NCBI RefSeq assembly: GCF_028583425.1
Contig: NC_072802.1
Span: 18,795,926-18,859,925, forward strand
From: Eublepharis macularius
Taxonomy: Eukaryota; Chordata; Lepidosauria; Squamata; Eublepharidae
Reading direction: 5' to 3'
DNA length: 64,000 nt
Shown in pieces: positions 1 to 10,849 of the stretch (within the stretch, counting starts at the first letter, position 1; each line of letters begins with the position of its first letter). A model generated the notes under the pieces. The model was given only the letters and a program-made list of their open reading frames with translations. It was not told the origin of the DNA and ran no database searches. The position numbers were made by a program, and so were the translations under genes.

Positions 1-1710
1 TATATAAACAAGCAGGGGGGATTCAAGACCTCGAGGCGACACAAGGCGGCAGCAAGGATACTTACCTGGGAGGATGGTCACCTAGCTTCGATCAGAACTG
101 TACACATCAAAGGCATATCCACTGCCCAGGCAGACTGGCTGAGGGGACAAGAGGGGAATAGTCCCTTAAGAAACATCTCATAACATTGCACTTCACAACA
201 CTTCATGGACCTGTGTGTCCCCCAACGCAGCCATCAACTACCATGGTACATGACAAGATTTGTTCTACCCACAAGCAGATGCGCTGACATTGCATTTGCC
301 ATTAGGCCTCCTCTATGTATTACTACCCTTACCAGTAAAAGACCATGCCTTTCCACCCTCCAACAGATGGTGATATTTCCACCTCTCATCCTACTGACCT
401 CGCCGGTCAAGTTACAGCAGGGACCAATTTGGCCTTTTCTTTTAGACTTACTCTGCTTGACAGTGTGGAAATAGAAAGGAACACCTTCCTAAGATGAGGA
501 TATTCCCGAGAGGTGGCCAACACTCTCCTAGCATTCAGAAAACAGTTTATGCTCAGAATTTACAACTCTGAGTTTATGCTCAGTTTATGCTCAGAACTTA
601 CAACTCTGAGTGGGAAGCCCTCACTCAGTAGACATTTTACACAGCCCTGACCAAACATCCATTTGAACTGGTCAAGGATATTTCCCTGAGAAGGCTGAGA
701 ATGAAGACTAACTTCCTTATGTTCGCATCTGCCAGAAGATTTAGTCAGACCTGAACTCTACCTTTCCCAATGGCAAGGTGATGCCTCATACTGTCTTCCA
801 AAAGCATACTCCAAACTGCTTAGTTTGCAAAAGGTTACCATATTTCTACCTGTACCCTAAATAGACTAGGGAGAGGCTCTGACACAACCTAGATGTCAGA
901 AGGAGGCTCAAGACCTATCTGCTCCGAATAGTGCAAATTAGAAAGTCAGTCTTACTGTTCTTAAATATATCTCCCCTCAATTTGGGGAAGAAACTGTCTT
1001 CAGCAGTGGTAGATGCCAATAGCAAAACATACACTATCGAAACTCCTAAAAACTCTCTTCATAGAGGTTCCTTGTGGAATACCAGCTCAGTCTTTGAGGG
1101 ATGCTACTACTAGTGCAGCATTACACAGGAACACTTCTGTAGAAGAAGTCTGCAAGGCAGCAACAAGGTTGTCAGTCTTGACCTTATTAAGATGCTACAA
1201 ATCTATATGATTCAGCGGACACTGACTGTAGTAGAAAAGTACTGCAGTGCATGATCGTGGACGAAGACCACATCCCACCCAGAAACTGGAAACTGCTTTG
1301 GGAGCACCCAAGAGGTCCTCCGCCTCAGAGGGAGAACGGACCTTTGGACACTTACCGTGAAGGGTCCTTCTCCTCTGAGGAAAGGAGGACCTCTTGCCCT
1401 CCCCGGGTCTCCGTCCTTCTCTACCCTGCTGCCTCATTCTCCTACCTCCTCCAGATTATGCTTTATTTACAGTGCATGTTAATGCAACAGGTGTTTTTTC
1501 TCTCAGTATTGACAGTTGCTGAATGATAAATTCAGTGTTACTGCTTTGTGGAGTCACCTGAACTGAAGAGAGGGTGGTCCCACAGGCTAGACAGGAAGAG
1601 GAAGAAAGTTAGTTCCTGCCTCCCTGATTGGATGGTGGGAATCACCCAAGATGTCCTCCTTTCCTCAAAGGAGAAGGACCCTTCTCGGTAAGAGTCCGAA
1701 GGTCCGGTTT
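1..1710 (+). mobile_element. DIRS-type (tyrosine recombinase) retroelement fossil, 3' part
   Basis: Decayed translations resemble two parts of DIRS-1-like elements. Around 100-170 there is a trace of the RNase H end (VHIKGISTAQADWL-like). Around 930-1210 there is the C-terminal tyrosine-recombinase region, with an NLGKK segment and a VEEVCKAATR-like segment. Downstream, about 1335-1391 and 1653-1706 are inverted copies of a block rich in CCTTCTCCTCTGAGG-like sequence, consistent with the inverted terminal repeats of DIRS elements. The element is 5'-incomplete in this window, clearly broken with many breaks, and old. Family assignment is by recognition of these segments and is fairly secure; the exact 3' end is approximate. 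Confidence 0.6.
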
Positions 1711-2764
1711 AGCAAAGCTTTGGGTTTTGGATTATTGATGGAACGGCCTATGAAACAACGGAGTAATCCCGACACGTTGTTTGCATTTCTTTTCCTCCTG
1801 AGTCAGCTTTTCTGCTGAGATATTTTCCCACACCTTTGGAAAACATTTCATTTGCCTTGGGAAAGAACAGCGAGCAGCTTTTCTATGTTTGCTCTCATTG
1901 GTTCTGCTGCACAGATTTTAAAGAGCTTTACTTAACACATATTCCTCCGTCTCACACTTTGATGTTCATTTTAATGCCAGTTTTATAGAATGAATACTTG
2001 GTGAAAGGGTTAGGAAAGTATGAACCACTCTGGAACTGCTAGGAGATGCTCATGTCTGTGTACAGGGAATTGGGTTTTTTTTCCAAAGATGTCTCCACAG
2101 CGCATTGCAAAAGACTGGCTGCGTGAAATGGTTGCATGTAAAAAGCTGGTGTGGTGCAGTGTGTCTTTGGAGCGTAGTACACTTTCAGCTTAACCAGCTT
2201 CATGGAGTGCTTGTTGTGGGAAGGAGAGGAGAATAATGTGATACACCACTTTTGGTCTGATTGGTGAGAAAAGCGGGATATAGTGTTTTTTTCTAATGGC
2301 AGCAGTTAAGAAGTTAAACTCAGGCTGTGGACCAAGATGCTTATTGTACCTTCTGGTCTAGCGAATTGTGACTCTGGCATTCTTCCCTGCCCTTCTGTTC
2401 ATAAAATGGTGCTCTGGGAAGTTTACAACACACCTAAAAATGCAAAGTACGGATTAGCGTAGCAAAATCAGCAAAGCGAGACAGAACAAAAGTAGCAGTG
2501 AACAGTGCAACAAAATCCAAAACAGAGATGGAGATCCGCAGAGAGCAATTAAAAGAGAACTGTCAGCCAGGCACAGAATGGATACAGCTGCAACTAAAAG
2601 TCCTCTGGAGAAGTAAAGACGTCGTCCCTCTGCCCTGCTCTGGATTTCTTACATGATGTTGGTGACTGCATCAGACAGCTGTGGAACTCCCTTCTACAAG
2701 AAATTCTTGATTATTTATTCACTTCATTTCTGTTCTGTCCTTGTCCGCATGGGGGAACACGAGT
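1711..2764. other. SH3BGRL intron 1, no gene seen
   Basis: I see no exon, no long open frame and no clear repeat boundary here. It is ordinary AT-rich intron sequence upstream of SH3BGRL exon 2. Confidence 0.5.
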
Positions 2765-2850
2765 GGTGCGATCCTAAGCACAGTTACTCCAGTCTAAGTA
2801 CATTGACATCAGCAGGCTTTGGCTGGAATAACTGTTTAGGATTTCACTGA
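2765..2850. repeat. Diverged copy of a short palindromic MITE
   Basis: It contains a GCGATCCTAAGCACAGTTACT-like left arm and an AATAACTGTTTAGGATTTCA right arm, matching the much cleaner palindrome at 37678-37762. The copy is old, with mismatched arms. A second weak copy lies at 4713-4803 and a half copy near 53630-53690. Confidence 0.5.
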
Positions 2851-2861
2851 AAGTGACTTAT

Positions 2862-3035
2862 ATCATTCTCCTCCATTTTATCCTTACAGCAGTCCTGTGA
2901 AGTTGGTTAGTCCAAGTATGTGCAACTGGCCCAAGGTCACCCAGCAAGTTTCAGTGGCAGAGTGGGGATTCGAACCTGGGTCTCTCAGATCCTCGTTTGA
3001 CACTCTAACCTCTATACCCCATGTTGTCCCTTCAC
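2862..3035 (-). repeat. tRNA-derived SINE (CORE/MIR-like), minus orientation
   Basis: It contains the hallmark blocks 'actggcccaaggtcaccca', 'ggattcgaacctggg' and 'gacactctaacc'. On the minus strand these read as a tRNA-like head with a B box (GGTTCGAATCC) followed by the body. Related copies in this window lie at 8912-9150, 38005-38135, 48452-48845, 50480-50735, 54905-55160 and 56489-56690. Confidence 0.7.
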
Positions 3036-4045
3036 TCCTGGATTTTTAAAAAACTCTTATCCGCCCCCACCCCCCCACACACATAGGCTAATAAAGGGAG
3101 AGGGTCTCTCAGGGCATTTTATTGTGCTGGATAAAGCAGTTTTAGGCCCCCCATCTTAACATGCTGGCTGAGGGTTGTATGGATGCCTAAGTGTCGTGTT
3201 ACCAGGCTGGAGCCAGGTGCAAAAGCTGCTGCAAGCAGTGCCCCTGAATGTGTGATTCTTGGCTCCAGAAATCGCTGCCTGAGCTTGAAGAAGCAGTAAG
3301 AACTGAGCAGTAATTGCCCGTTTCTAAAAATAGTTGCCTTCTTCCCGGCATCGTGCAGTGCAGAGCGACGGGGAAATGTGTGCCGCAAATATTTGGATGC
3401 TCCTGGACTCCCCTCCCCCGTGCTCTCAAAAGATGTCAGCCCCTAACTGAGGGGACTCAACACCCAATTAGCAGAATTGCTGGAAGTCCTTGCAAGGTTA
3501 GGCTAGATCCATATGAATTTTTCCCCTCCTCAAAAAGTGGCTCTGCTGGGCTGTGTGTAGTTTTGAGGGTTTCCCACACAGGATGCATGCATCCTGGAAA
3601 CGCAGAAGAAAGCTTTTGTAAGACCGTAAATTTCTCTCTGTATAGTTGGAAGAAAAATCCTTAGCTGTCAGTTCTAAGCAATTTATTTGATTGGTATCAG
3701 CCTCTTGCTTATGAAACTGACTTTAATCTGTCCCCCACCCTAGCTTGGCCCTGGTGGATTACTAAACTATGGAATGCAGGGGCCAGAGGTGGGCACCTTC
3801 CTTGACTGCGCTTGCTAGTTTAGCTTGTTCCTCTCTCTGTGGAGTTGGTGTGACCCGAGGCTCTAGAAATGATGCAAGCAGAGAGGAAAATGGGTTGTGT
3901 TTTCCGTCTGGCTTTTTAGAAGGGAGGGGAGAGTATTGTTATTGGGGTGTAGGTTTTAAGAAATGCAAATCAAGTACTCTCAAGCTTGCAGATAGTCCTG
4001 CCGTATTTCTTGTGGCATAAGCACTGGTAAGTTACCGGGAATGTA
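3036..4045. other. Intron sequence without recognisable gene
   Basis: Short open frames exist here (for example 116 codons at 3314-3664), but none resembles a known protein and no splice context supports an exon. I see nothing else. Confidence 0.5.
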
Positions 4046-4262
4046 AAATAGTAAAAAGTCCAGTAGCATCTTAAAGACTAACCAACTTTATTGTAGCATA
4101 AGCTTTCGAGAACTACAGCTCTCTTCATGAGATCTTCATGAGATGCATTTGACGAAGAGAGCTGTGGTTCTTGAAAGTTTATGCTACAATAAAGTTGGTT
4201 AATCTTTAAGGTGCCACTGGACTCTTTACTATTTTGCAACTACAGACTAACACAGCTGACTT
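4046..4262. repeat. Fold-back interspersed repeat (AGTAGCACCTTAAAGAC family)
   Basis: The two halves are inverted copies. The left half reads 'agtccagtagcatcttaaag' then 'cataagctttcgagaac'; the right half returns 'ttgaaagtttatgctacaat' and 'aaggtgccactggact', ending in 'cagactaacacagct'. This is a common reptile interspersed family. Its autonomous partner is not determined here. Partial copies occur at 8085-8190, 10850-10925, 11600-11712, 13967-14075, 16275-16470, 32785-32865, 34470-34550 and 58437-58635. Confidence 0.65.
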
Positions 4263-4547
4263 CTCTGGATCTATGACCAGGGATGTAAACTTTGCCTTAA
4301 AGAGGAATCTTTAAATGATTTTTAAAAACCATTTATTTAGATTTTTAAACGTTAAATTAGAAATGGGCAGGTCCAAGGGAGGGGATTGACTCTCTTGTGG
4401 ATCCCAGTAACAAACTCGTGGTTTGCCTTAGTGTGTAAACATTTGCGGAAGTGTGTAAATTGTAAGCTAGTCCTTACCTTTTCATCATTTAATAATTGAC
4501 ATCTCTCTCAGCCACAGCCTTTTTCTCCAAATGCACTATGAAATAGT

Positions 4548-4676
4548 GCGTTTTTCAAGAAGAGGCTGGATGAATACTTGTCAAGAGATGCTTTAGGCTG
4601 ATCCTACACTGGGCAGGGGGTTGGACTAGATGGTCTGTATGGCCCCTTCCAGCTCTATGATTCTGTGTTTCTAAAT
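4548..4676 (+). mobile_element. CR1 LINE, 3' end
   Basis: It ends with the characteristic CR1 tail 'ggccccttccagctctatga' followed by TTCTGTG. It is preceded by 'gttggactagatggtc' and 'aagaggctggatgaatactt'. Only the 3' UTR end is present; this is a heavily 5'-truncated copy, normal for CR1. It is non-coding. Confidence 0.85.
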
Positions 4677-4954
4677 AGTATCAAAACAGTCAAATGCTGT
4701 CATGCCTCCTGCAAGATTTACACTGCAATCCTGAGCAGAATTACAACTCTCTGAGCTCATTGGCTTCAATGGACTGGCGAGGACGTAACTCTCATTAGGA
4801 CTATGTTTTTAAAATTTACTTTGCGTTTCTTCAAGTCCCCATGATAGTGACACTCTACTTCAAAATATTAGTCTTGCGGCATCAGTAGAAATGAAACCCC
4901 AATAGAGATGCCATTCTGGAATATCGTTTTGCTCTTCTTACTTAAGAACATACC

Positions 4955-5170
4955 CTGACGTGGATAGCCCAGGTGAGCCTGATCTCGTCAGAAGCTAAGC
5001 AGGGTCGGCCTTGGTTTAGGGATTGGATGGGAGACCTCCAAAGAAGACCAGAGTTGCAGAGGCAGGCAATGGCAAACCACCTCTGTTAGTCTCTTGCCAT
5101 GAAAACCCCACCAGGGGTTGCCATGAGTCAGCTATGACTTGAGGGTGGAGAGGGCACTCTCCACCACCAC
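4955..5170 (+). repeat. 5S-rRNA-derived SINE
   Basis: The head keeps recognisable 5S rRNA blocks: 'gcctgatctcgtcagaagct', 'aagcagggtcggcc' and 'tggatgggagacc'. These are the internal promoter region of 5S genes. A SINE body follows, with 'ggcaggcaatggcaaaccac' and 'atgagtcagctatgacttga'. Two minus-strand relatives lie at 25605-25815 and 43190-43508. Origin from 5S rRNA is directly visible; the family name is not assigned. Confidence 0.8.
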
Positions 5171-5175
5171 CACGT

Positions 5176-5715
5176 AAGAACATAATCTGGTATCCAGAAG
5201 TTTACTGCCTCTGTAGATGGAGGCTCCCTTCAGTCCCCCCATGGCTAGTAGCCACTGATAGACCTATCTTCCATGAACCTGTCTAATCCCCTTTTAAAGC
5301 CATCTGTGCCTGTGGCTATCACGACATCCTTTGGCAGAGAATTCCACAGTTTGGTCGCTCATTGAGTAAAGCGTTTCCTTTTGTCCGTCCTGAATCTGCT
5401 GCCCGTCAGTTTAATTGGATGCCTTCACTGGACGTTCTCTCTGTCCGCACTGACTACCCTGTGCATAAATTGGATAGAAGTCTGCCTGCCCCCTTACTCA
5501 TCTCTTTTTTTTAAACTGGAAAGTCCGAGATTCTTCAATCTTTTCTTATAGGAAAAGTGGTCCTCGTTTCCGTTGTCCTCTTCTGTACCTTTCCTAGCTC
5601 TGCCATGTCCTTTTTGAAATACAGTAACCAGAAATGCATGCAGTATCCCAAATGGGGCCACACTATAGATTTGTAAGGGGCTTTACAATATTGGCTGTTT
5701 TATTTTTAGTCCATT
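5176..5715 (-). repeat. Long interspersed reptile repeat, non-coding
   Basis: It starts with 'aagaacataatctgg' and contains 'tgtctaatccccttttaaag', 'ggcagagaattccacagttt' and 'tttacaatattggctgtttt'. This block recurs widely in reptile genomes. I recognise it as repetitive but cannot place it securely in a class; a non-LTR retroelement 3' region is likely. The strand is uncertain. Confidence 0.5.
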
Positions 5716-5744
5716 AGACTTACCTACAATTGCTAATATAGCAG

Positions 5745-6357
5745 TAGGGGCCATGGCTCTGTGGTAGAGCATCTGCTTGGCATGCAAAAGGTCCCAGGTT
5801 CAATCCCTGGCATATCCACTTTAAAAAGATGCAGGTGATGTAGGAGACCTGAGACCCTGGAGAGCCACTGCTGGTCAGAATAGACCAGACCAGGGCTGGA
5901 TCTAGGGTTGCTGGTGCCCAGGGCAACCCTAGTCCAACCGTTTGCGCACATGCGCAGTGCGCTGCGTGATGACGTCATTTCAATGATGTCATCACACAGG
6001 GTGGAGCGGCAGAGGCAGCGTGCAGGGCTGGGAAGCCCCCCGCGCCATTTGCCTCCCCGCAGGTGAGTGGTGCAGGCGGCCTCGCAGCCCCCCGTGCTGC
6101 CTTTTGCCTGCCCTGCAGGACAGGGGGTGCGCGGCAAGCTGGCCGCCCCCTGACCTGCGGGGCAGGCGAAAGGCAACGCGGGAGGCTGTGAGGCTGCCCG
6201 CGCACTCCCGGCAGCTGGCAGTAGCTCCCGGCGCCCCCTCGCTGGCGGCGCCAGGAACAGACTACCCCCCTGTCCCCCCTCGATCCAGCCCTGGACCAGA
6301 CTGACTGACCTTGGCAGACTGAAAGTCTGACTCAGTAGAAGGCCACTTCATGTGTAT
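5745..6357 (+). repeat. tRNA-derived SINE interrupted by a hAT-type MITE
   Basis: The head 'ggggccatggctctgtggta' holds an A-box-like block. It is followed by 'ggttcaatccctgg' (B box) and the body 'gagagccactgctggtcaga'. The tail resumes after 6294 with 'tgaccttggcagactgaaag' and 'tctgactcagtagaaggcc'. The middle is displaced by the 5891-6293 insertion. Diverged relatives lie at 15610-15735, 33955-34120, 40475-40890 and, in minus orientation, at 44516-44697. Confidence 0.8.
5891..6293. mobile_element. GC-rich hAT-type MITE nested in a SINE
   Basis: The ends are inverted (CAGGGCTGGATC ... GATCCAGCCCTG). The element is flanked by a perfect 8-bp duplication, GACCAGAC, at 5883-5890 and 6294-6301. 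An 8-bp TSD with CAGGG termini is the hAT signature. The 403-bp interior is very GC-rich, with a short inverted motif around 'gatgacgtcatttcaatgat', and codes for no transposase. A related GC-rich segment is found at 17661-18020. Confidence 0.85.
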
Positions 6358-8084
6358 TAAGTGTGCCGTTATGTTGGATCTCTGCACTACTGTGCTCTAC
6401 TCCAGAAGCCCATCTTGGCTGGAAAATGGGGCAGAAATAGAACTAATCAATTGAAATTCAGTCGAGGATGCGTCCAGGGTTTTGCCTTTCTAAGGAGAGC
6501 ATGCTGGAATCTTGCACGGCTGTGTAGGACCTGTTGGCTAACCTGTACATCAGTATGACTGGAATGGCCACGGGGGACTGGGCAAGCAACCAGACGAACA
6601 GCATAGTTTTGAAAGGGTGCCAGGGCCCCCCGTGCAACACCTTCCGAGCTCCCCCAGGCTGTTTTTTGAAAGGTTTGAAGGAGACTAAACTTTTCCTAGC
6701 CACAGTTTCTTCCAGCCCCACCCTATTCCCAAGAATGTGGGATGCCTCTCAAACTCCAGTGGTTTGGAGGCATCAAAGGCTGCTAAGTAAGTACCTTTAA
6801 CTACAAAGGCATGTTTGCAGGTTCAAGGCCTCCTTTAGGTTGTGCCTTTGTTTTCTGACTTTCACTAAGGTTTGGGAGCCCAACTATTGCAGTGGCGATA
6901 CAGCACTGAATCTTCACATACATACATACATACATACATACATACATGCCATTTCAGGATAGAAGGGCAAGGGGGATTTATACTGATAGAAACCCTCCTG
7001 AAATGCTGATAGGGGGAAAGATTGCAGGTATGATATGGAAACTGGTTGTTTCTTTCTTCTTTGGGATCAAAAACAAGCATATGAAATGGCTATGGGGAGA
7101 AATGGCTGGGGGGTGGGAGTTATCCCTTGTCTTATCCCTGATCTAAAGCCCCCTTTCCCCACAGCTGCTCTTTACAATTTAACAGCATGCCCAGAGATCC
7201 AATTGCAGACCTCCAATGAATGGTCTGGCATTGAGTGTTCATTAACCAGTGAAGTGTATTGAGAGAGGAGAGAGAGAGCTACCCAAAAGCAGAATCTCTG
7301 GATGGATTCAGGTTGTCATTTAGGTCCTGGTCTGTGGACAATTCCTTTATGCTTCAAAGATGACCAGATCTGCTGTGCAGTTGCCAGGGCTGCTAGTAAA
7401 ATCTGTGCCCTTTTGAAACAAAAGTTCTTAGCCTTTATTTATCTGGGGCCTGCTGGCTAGCTTCTTGGCCGGCTTAATGCTTCCCTTGTTTCAGCTTCTG
7501 AAACACAACAGTTGTTCTCCGCTGGGCACTTTGCAGCAATGCTCTTTTGACTTGGATCAGCAAGAACATTCCGAGTGTTCTTTGGAATGTCAGGCCCAGG
7601 CAAAACATGCCGTTAGGACCTCAGACTGGCTCCGTTCCCTGTGGAGAAATTAATTTGCCTTGGCGGCAGTCCGGCATTCCTTGTCGTCACCTGATTTCTG
7701 TTGAAATGGAGGCCTTTTCTGAGTGTTATCAACAGTAGCTCCATCCTCTTTGAATAACAAATGCCGTTGGCTGGCACCAAGATGCCCTGTGCAATTCAGT
7801 GATGCGCCAGAAATAAATTACAGCCTTGTTTTGAAAAAGACAGGGTAAATAGCACATATAAAAACCCGGACATCATTTTCCACCTGGCTCATTGCCAAGA
7901 GCCGTCATGGGCACCCTGGGGGTTAGAGCTTTGTGAGGGTGGTGCTGTCTACTTCCCATGTGTGGCTGAGGGCCTATTCACACATTATATATGTCTTTTG
8001 TGGGTCTTGTTGACAGCTGTGCTTGGGGAATTCAGTTGGGCCCAGGGTGGGTGGGAAACCACACGCACATGCACGCACGAGAGA
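6358..8084. other. SH3BGRL intron 1; microsatellite, no gene
   Basis: This is unique-looking intron sequence without exon signals. A (CATA)n microsatellite lies at about 6916-6947. Open frames here are short and do not resemble known proteins. Confidence 0.5.
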
Positions 8085-8652
8085 GATTTGGGTCTTGTAG
8101 CACTTTAAGGTGCTGCTGGACCTGAATCTTGCCCTTCTTCTACAGGCCGACATGGCAGCCCACCTGCAACTATCTTCCTTGACACAGTACACCAGACTTG
8201 AACTTAGTGGGCTCACCCCCACCCACCCACCCACCTACACACACAGCTTGCCAGCACTGTCCGATCTGGTCCCCAAGAAAGCATTTACAAGCTTCCTGGC
8301 AACCCCAATTTTCTCCAGAATGCAGTTTGAAGAGTAAGTGGGCACAGCATTTTGCTTGGACTGGGGAAATTCCTGCTGAGCAGTAAAACTCACTGTGAAC
8401 ACTTTGTCTTTCTTTTATGGCTTAACCTTTCTCACAATGTCAGGATAAAATCGGACAACTCACATTTATTGACTTTATTTATAGCCTGTCCTGAGCTTGT
8501 TGGAAGATGGTGGGATGCAAGCGCATGAACTCCCACACAATCATCTCCGTTTCTGAATTCTCTGTGGCAGTTTGAGCCTCCCCTGCCTTGGAGCAGAAAT
8601 GCCTCTCCTGGTGGTTTACGATCTCAGATTCCAGTCTCCAGCTGTCAGAACT

Positions 8653-8858
8653 GAGAGCCAAGCTACAAGTGACGCCTGACACAGGTTGGACACTTGTCAG
8701 CTTCCCTCAAGTTTTGATGGGAAATGTAGGCGTCCTGGTCTTGCAGCTGTAATGGAGAGCCAAGCTGTAAAACCAGGACGCCTACATTTCCCATCAAAAC
8801 TTGAGGGAAGCTGACAAGTGTCCAACCTGTGTAAGGCGTCACTTGTAGCTTGGCTCTG
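8653..8858. mobile_element. Palindromic MITE (GAGCCAAGCTACAAGTGA ends)
   Basis: The arms from 'gagccaagctacaagtgacg' inwards are near-perfect inverted copies of the right half ending 'tcacttgtagcttggctc'. The arms share an internal block, 'gacgcctacatttcccatca' or its complement. Folded, it would form a ~90-bp hairpin. It is non-coding. Two longer relatives with the same termini lie at 51277-51509 and 54395-54672. Confidence 0.8.
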
Positions 8859-8911
8859 AGGTTCAAGCTACATGTGATGAAGGCAGCAGATTTGTCTGTT
8901 GAATCCAGTGT

Positions 8912-9150
8912 GGAGAGCCATGTGGTACGGTGGCTAGACTGGTGAACTAGGATCTGGGCGACGCAGGTTCAATTCCCCGCTCTTCCATAGAAACTCACTG
9001 GGTGACCTTGGGCCCTCAGCCTAACCTACCTCACCAGGTTGTTCTGAAGGGGAGAATGAAGGAGGGGAGAATGATGTCAGCCACTTCGGTTCCCACTAGT
9101 GAGAAAGGCAGGGTATAAATGAAGTAAAATAAAAGTGAAAAACAAAATCC
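8912..9150 (+). repeat. tRNA-derived SINE, plus orientation
   Basis: The head 'tacggtggctagactggtga' is followed by 'gcaggttcaattcccc' (B box), 'actgggtgaccttgggcc', and the tail 'gagaaaggcagggtataaat' running into an A-rich end. It is the same family as 48452-48845. Confidence 0.75.
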
Positions 9151-9779
9151 TGAGGGTGTACCCCGTTTGCCTATGAAGCTGGATGCCCAATATTAAGAGC
9201 AAAAGGGGAGGGTATAGGAGTGAGGCAAGCAGACTCCTCCCATTTATCTCCCAGCATCGTATTGGCCAAACTCCTTTTTTGACTCAGCTGGTCTCCAATG
9301 CCAGAAGTAAGCTGGAAGAAAAATGCTGGGACGGGGTGGGGGGTGGGGTGGAGGTTGCACGGTGGTAAATCTGAAGAAGAAAGTTCCAGCATCGTTGCCC
9401 CCGCACCTTCAACTTTTTTTCCTCTGGAAGTGAGAACTGACCCACTCCATGAATAACATGCCCCCTGTTCTCCCTTCCTTTTGTGATGGGCACCCTTTGT
9501 TAGTTTTTCTGGAAGGGTCTGAAGGGCGCGTGATTCACCCCATATTTTGAGCACTGTCCTGCCTCACTAAGCAGGAGTGGGGCAGACCTCAGTCAAAAGA
9601 AGTAGGTCTGCCACTGTTATCTTGGCTTGAACCTTGCAGGAGAAGATAGATGTATATATAATGTATATATATTATATTGGGTTGAGTTTGTGGGGATTTC
9701 CCACCCCCACCCCCTTTTTTTCGTCCTTCTTTTTCAAATGCATCTGCTCATTGGAGGAGAAAAACAGCATCGGGGGTTA

Positions 9780-10010
9780 TTTTATGTATTTATTTATTTA
9801 CGTTATTTGTAGTCTGCCTTTCTCAGACCCAAGGCAGATTACGCAGTGAAAGTCAATACGATCAACGACTGGGACATTCAGTAAACAGTGCAATAGGATA
9901 TGCAAATGCAAAATTTGCAGAAATTTTTTTTTTTGGGGGGGGGAGTACATTTCCAATATAGAACTGAAACAAAGCATATACTTACAGCAACAGACAGGCT
10001 CTAGTTCCTA
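9780..10010 (-). repeat. Non-LTR retroelement 3' tail family, minus orientation
   Basis: It begins with a TTTA-rich run, then 'tgtagtctgcctttctcaga' and 'ggcagattacgcagtgaaag'. Read on the minus strand this is a 3' tail ending in repeated TAAA units. Plus-strand relatives are at 51240-51540 (around a MITE), 59310-59370 and 62885-63125; a minus-strand one is at 20999-21110. It is non-coding. Confidence 0.5.
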
Positions 10011-10374
10011 TCCCTTTACCAATGCATCTCTTTGAATCATTTTTAAAAATCTTTTCTTCCCTGATGTTTTCCTGCTGGAAAATGCCACCCCTAATTTGCT
10101 TTTACCCATCATTTTTAGGGGAGGGGGGGACATATACCTGCACCTGTAAATTTTTCCCAGCAGGGGTAAGAGCAATGGGGGGGGGGGTGCCATCTCAAGT
10201 AAGCAAAAAATTCTGGCAAAGAAAGCGTTAAGGAGCCCCCTTCCCCAACCCCATTCCGTCCCTCCCAGAAGCAAAGCAGCAGTATAATCGGAGAGAAAAG
10301 AGAGTCTCTTAAAATGGCCACACTGTGTGGCTCAGCCACATAGTGGCTGGTGTCCGCTGCAGTCCGTAGGGCCC

Positions 10375-10820
10375 TAATGAGCATCACGCTGTGAGCCGAC
10401 GGCAATCGGCTTGCCTTGAGAATCGGCTTGCTTTGTGCGTGCGCGGCTCCCGCTTCCTCTTTCAGCGCCTCCTGCTTATTGGGGCGCTCCACAACCATAT
10501 TTGGAGCGTGTGTGCCACGCTGCTGACCTCACATCTGTTTGGTGGAGGATTTGGGTGTTTTCGACTTGCCCATATAAGGGAAAGCAGCCGGAGCCCAGCA
10601 TCTGGCCTGCATCAGAGGGGCTGCAGAGCTGCTTTTCTCACGATGAATGTCAGCCGCTTTCAGCCAGTCTCCTAGCAACGAGAGCTTGTTTGGAGAGGAC
10701 GGATGTCCTGTCTGAATCCTACAGCAACCTCTGCCCGTTTGCAAAGGATCCCTTCAGACTCGAATGGCGGCTGAGATGGGGGACGGGAGGCGAACTTCTT
10801 GTCTAAAGACAGTCGCGAAA
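10375..10820 (+). promoter_or_regulatory. CpG-rich intronic block with two perfect CArG (SRF) boxes
   Basis: Two exact CC(A/T)6GG matches are present: CCATATTTGG at 10495-10504 and CCATATAAGG at 10570-10579, 75 bp apart. A CCAAT-type ATTGG sits just upstream at about 10479. The surrounding sequence is CpG-rich and shows none of the repeats that fill the rest of the intron. CArG boxes bind serum response factor and drive muscle or immediate-early transcription. I infer a candidate SRF-dependent enhancer or alternative promoter in SH3BGRL intron 1. The second box also contains a TATAA-like core. No convincing coding first exon follows; the ATG at about 10642 opens only ten codons. Confidence 0.45.
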
Positions 10821-10849
10821 TCAGCCTTTCCATAAAGTGTGCAGTTAAA

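Noticed and set aside
5733-6304. 147- and 94-codon frames
   Set aside because: They cross SINE and MITE sequence.
10642-10674. Possible alternative SH3BGRL first exon starting at the ATG near 10642
   Set aside because: The frame closes after ten codons and no donor links it in frame to exon 2. It does not resemble the MVIRVYIAS start. Kept only as a regulatory candidate.
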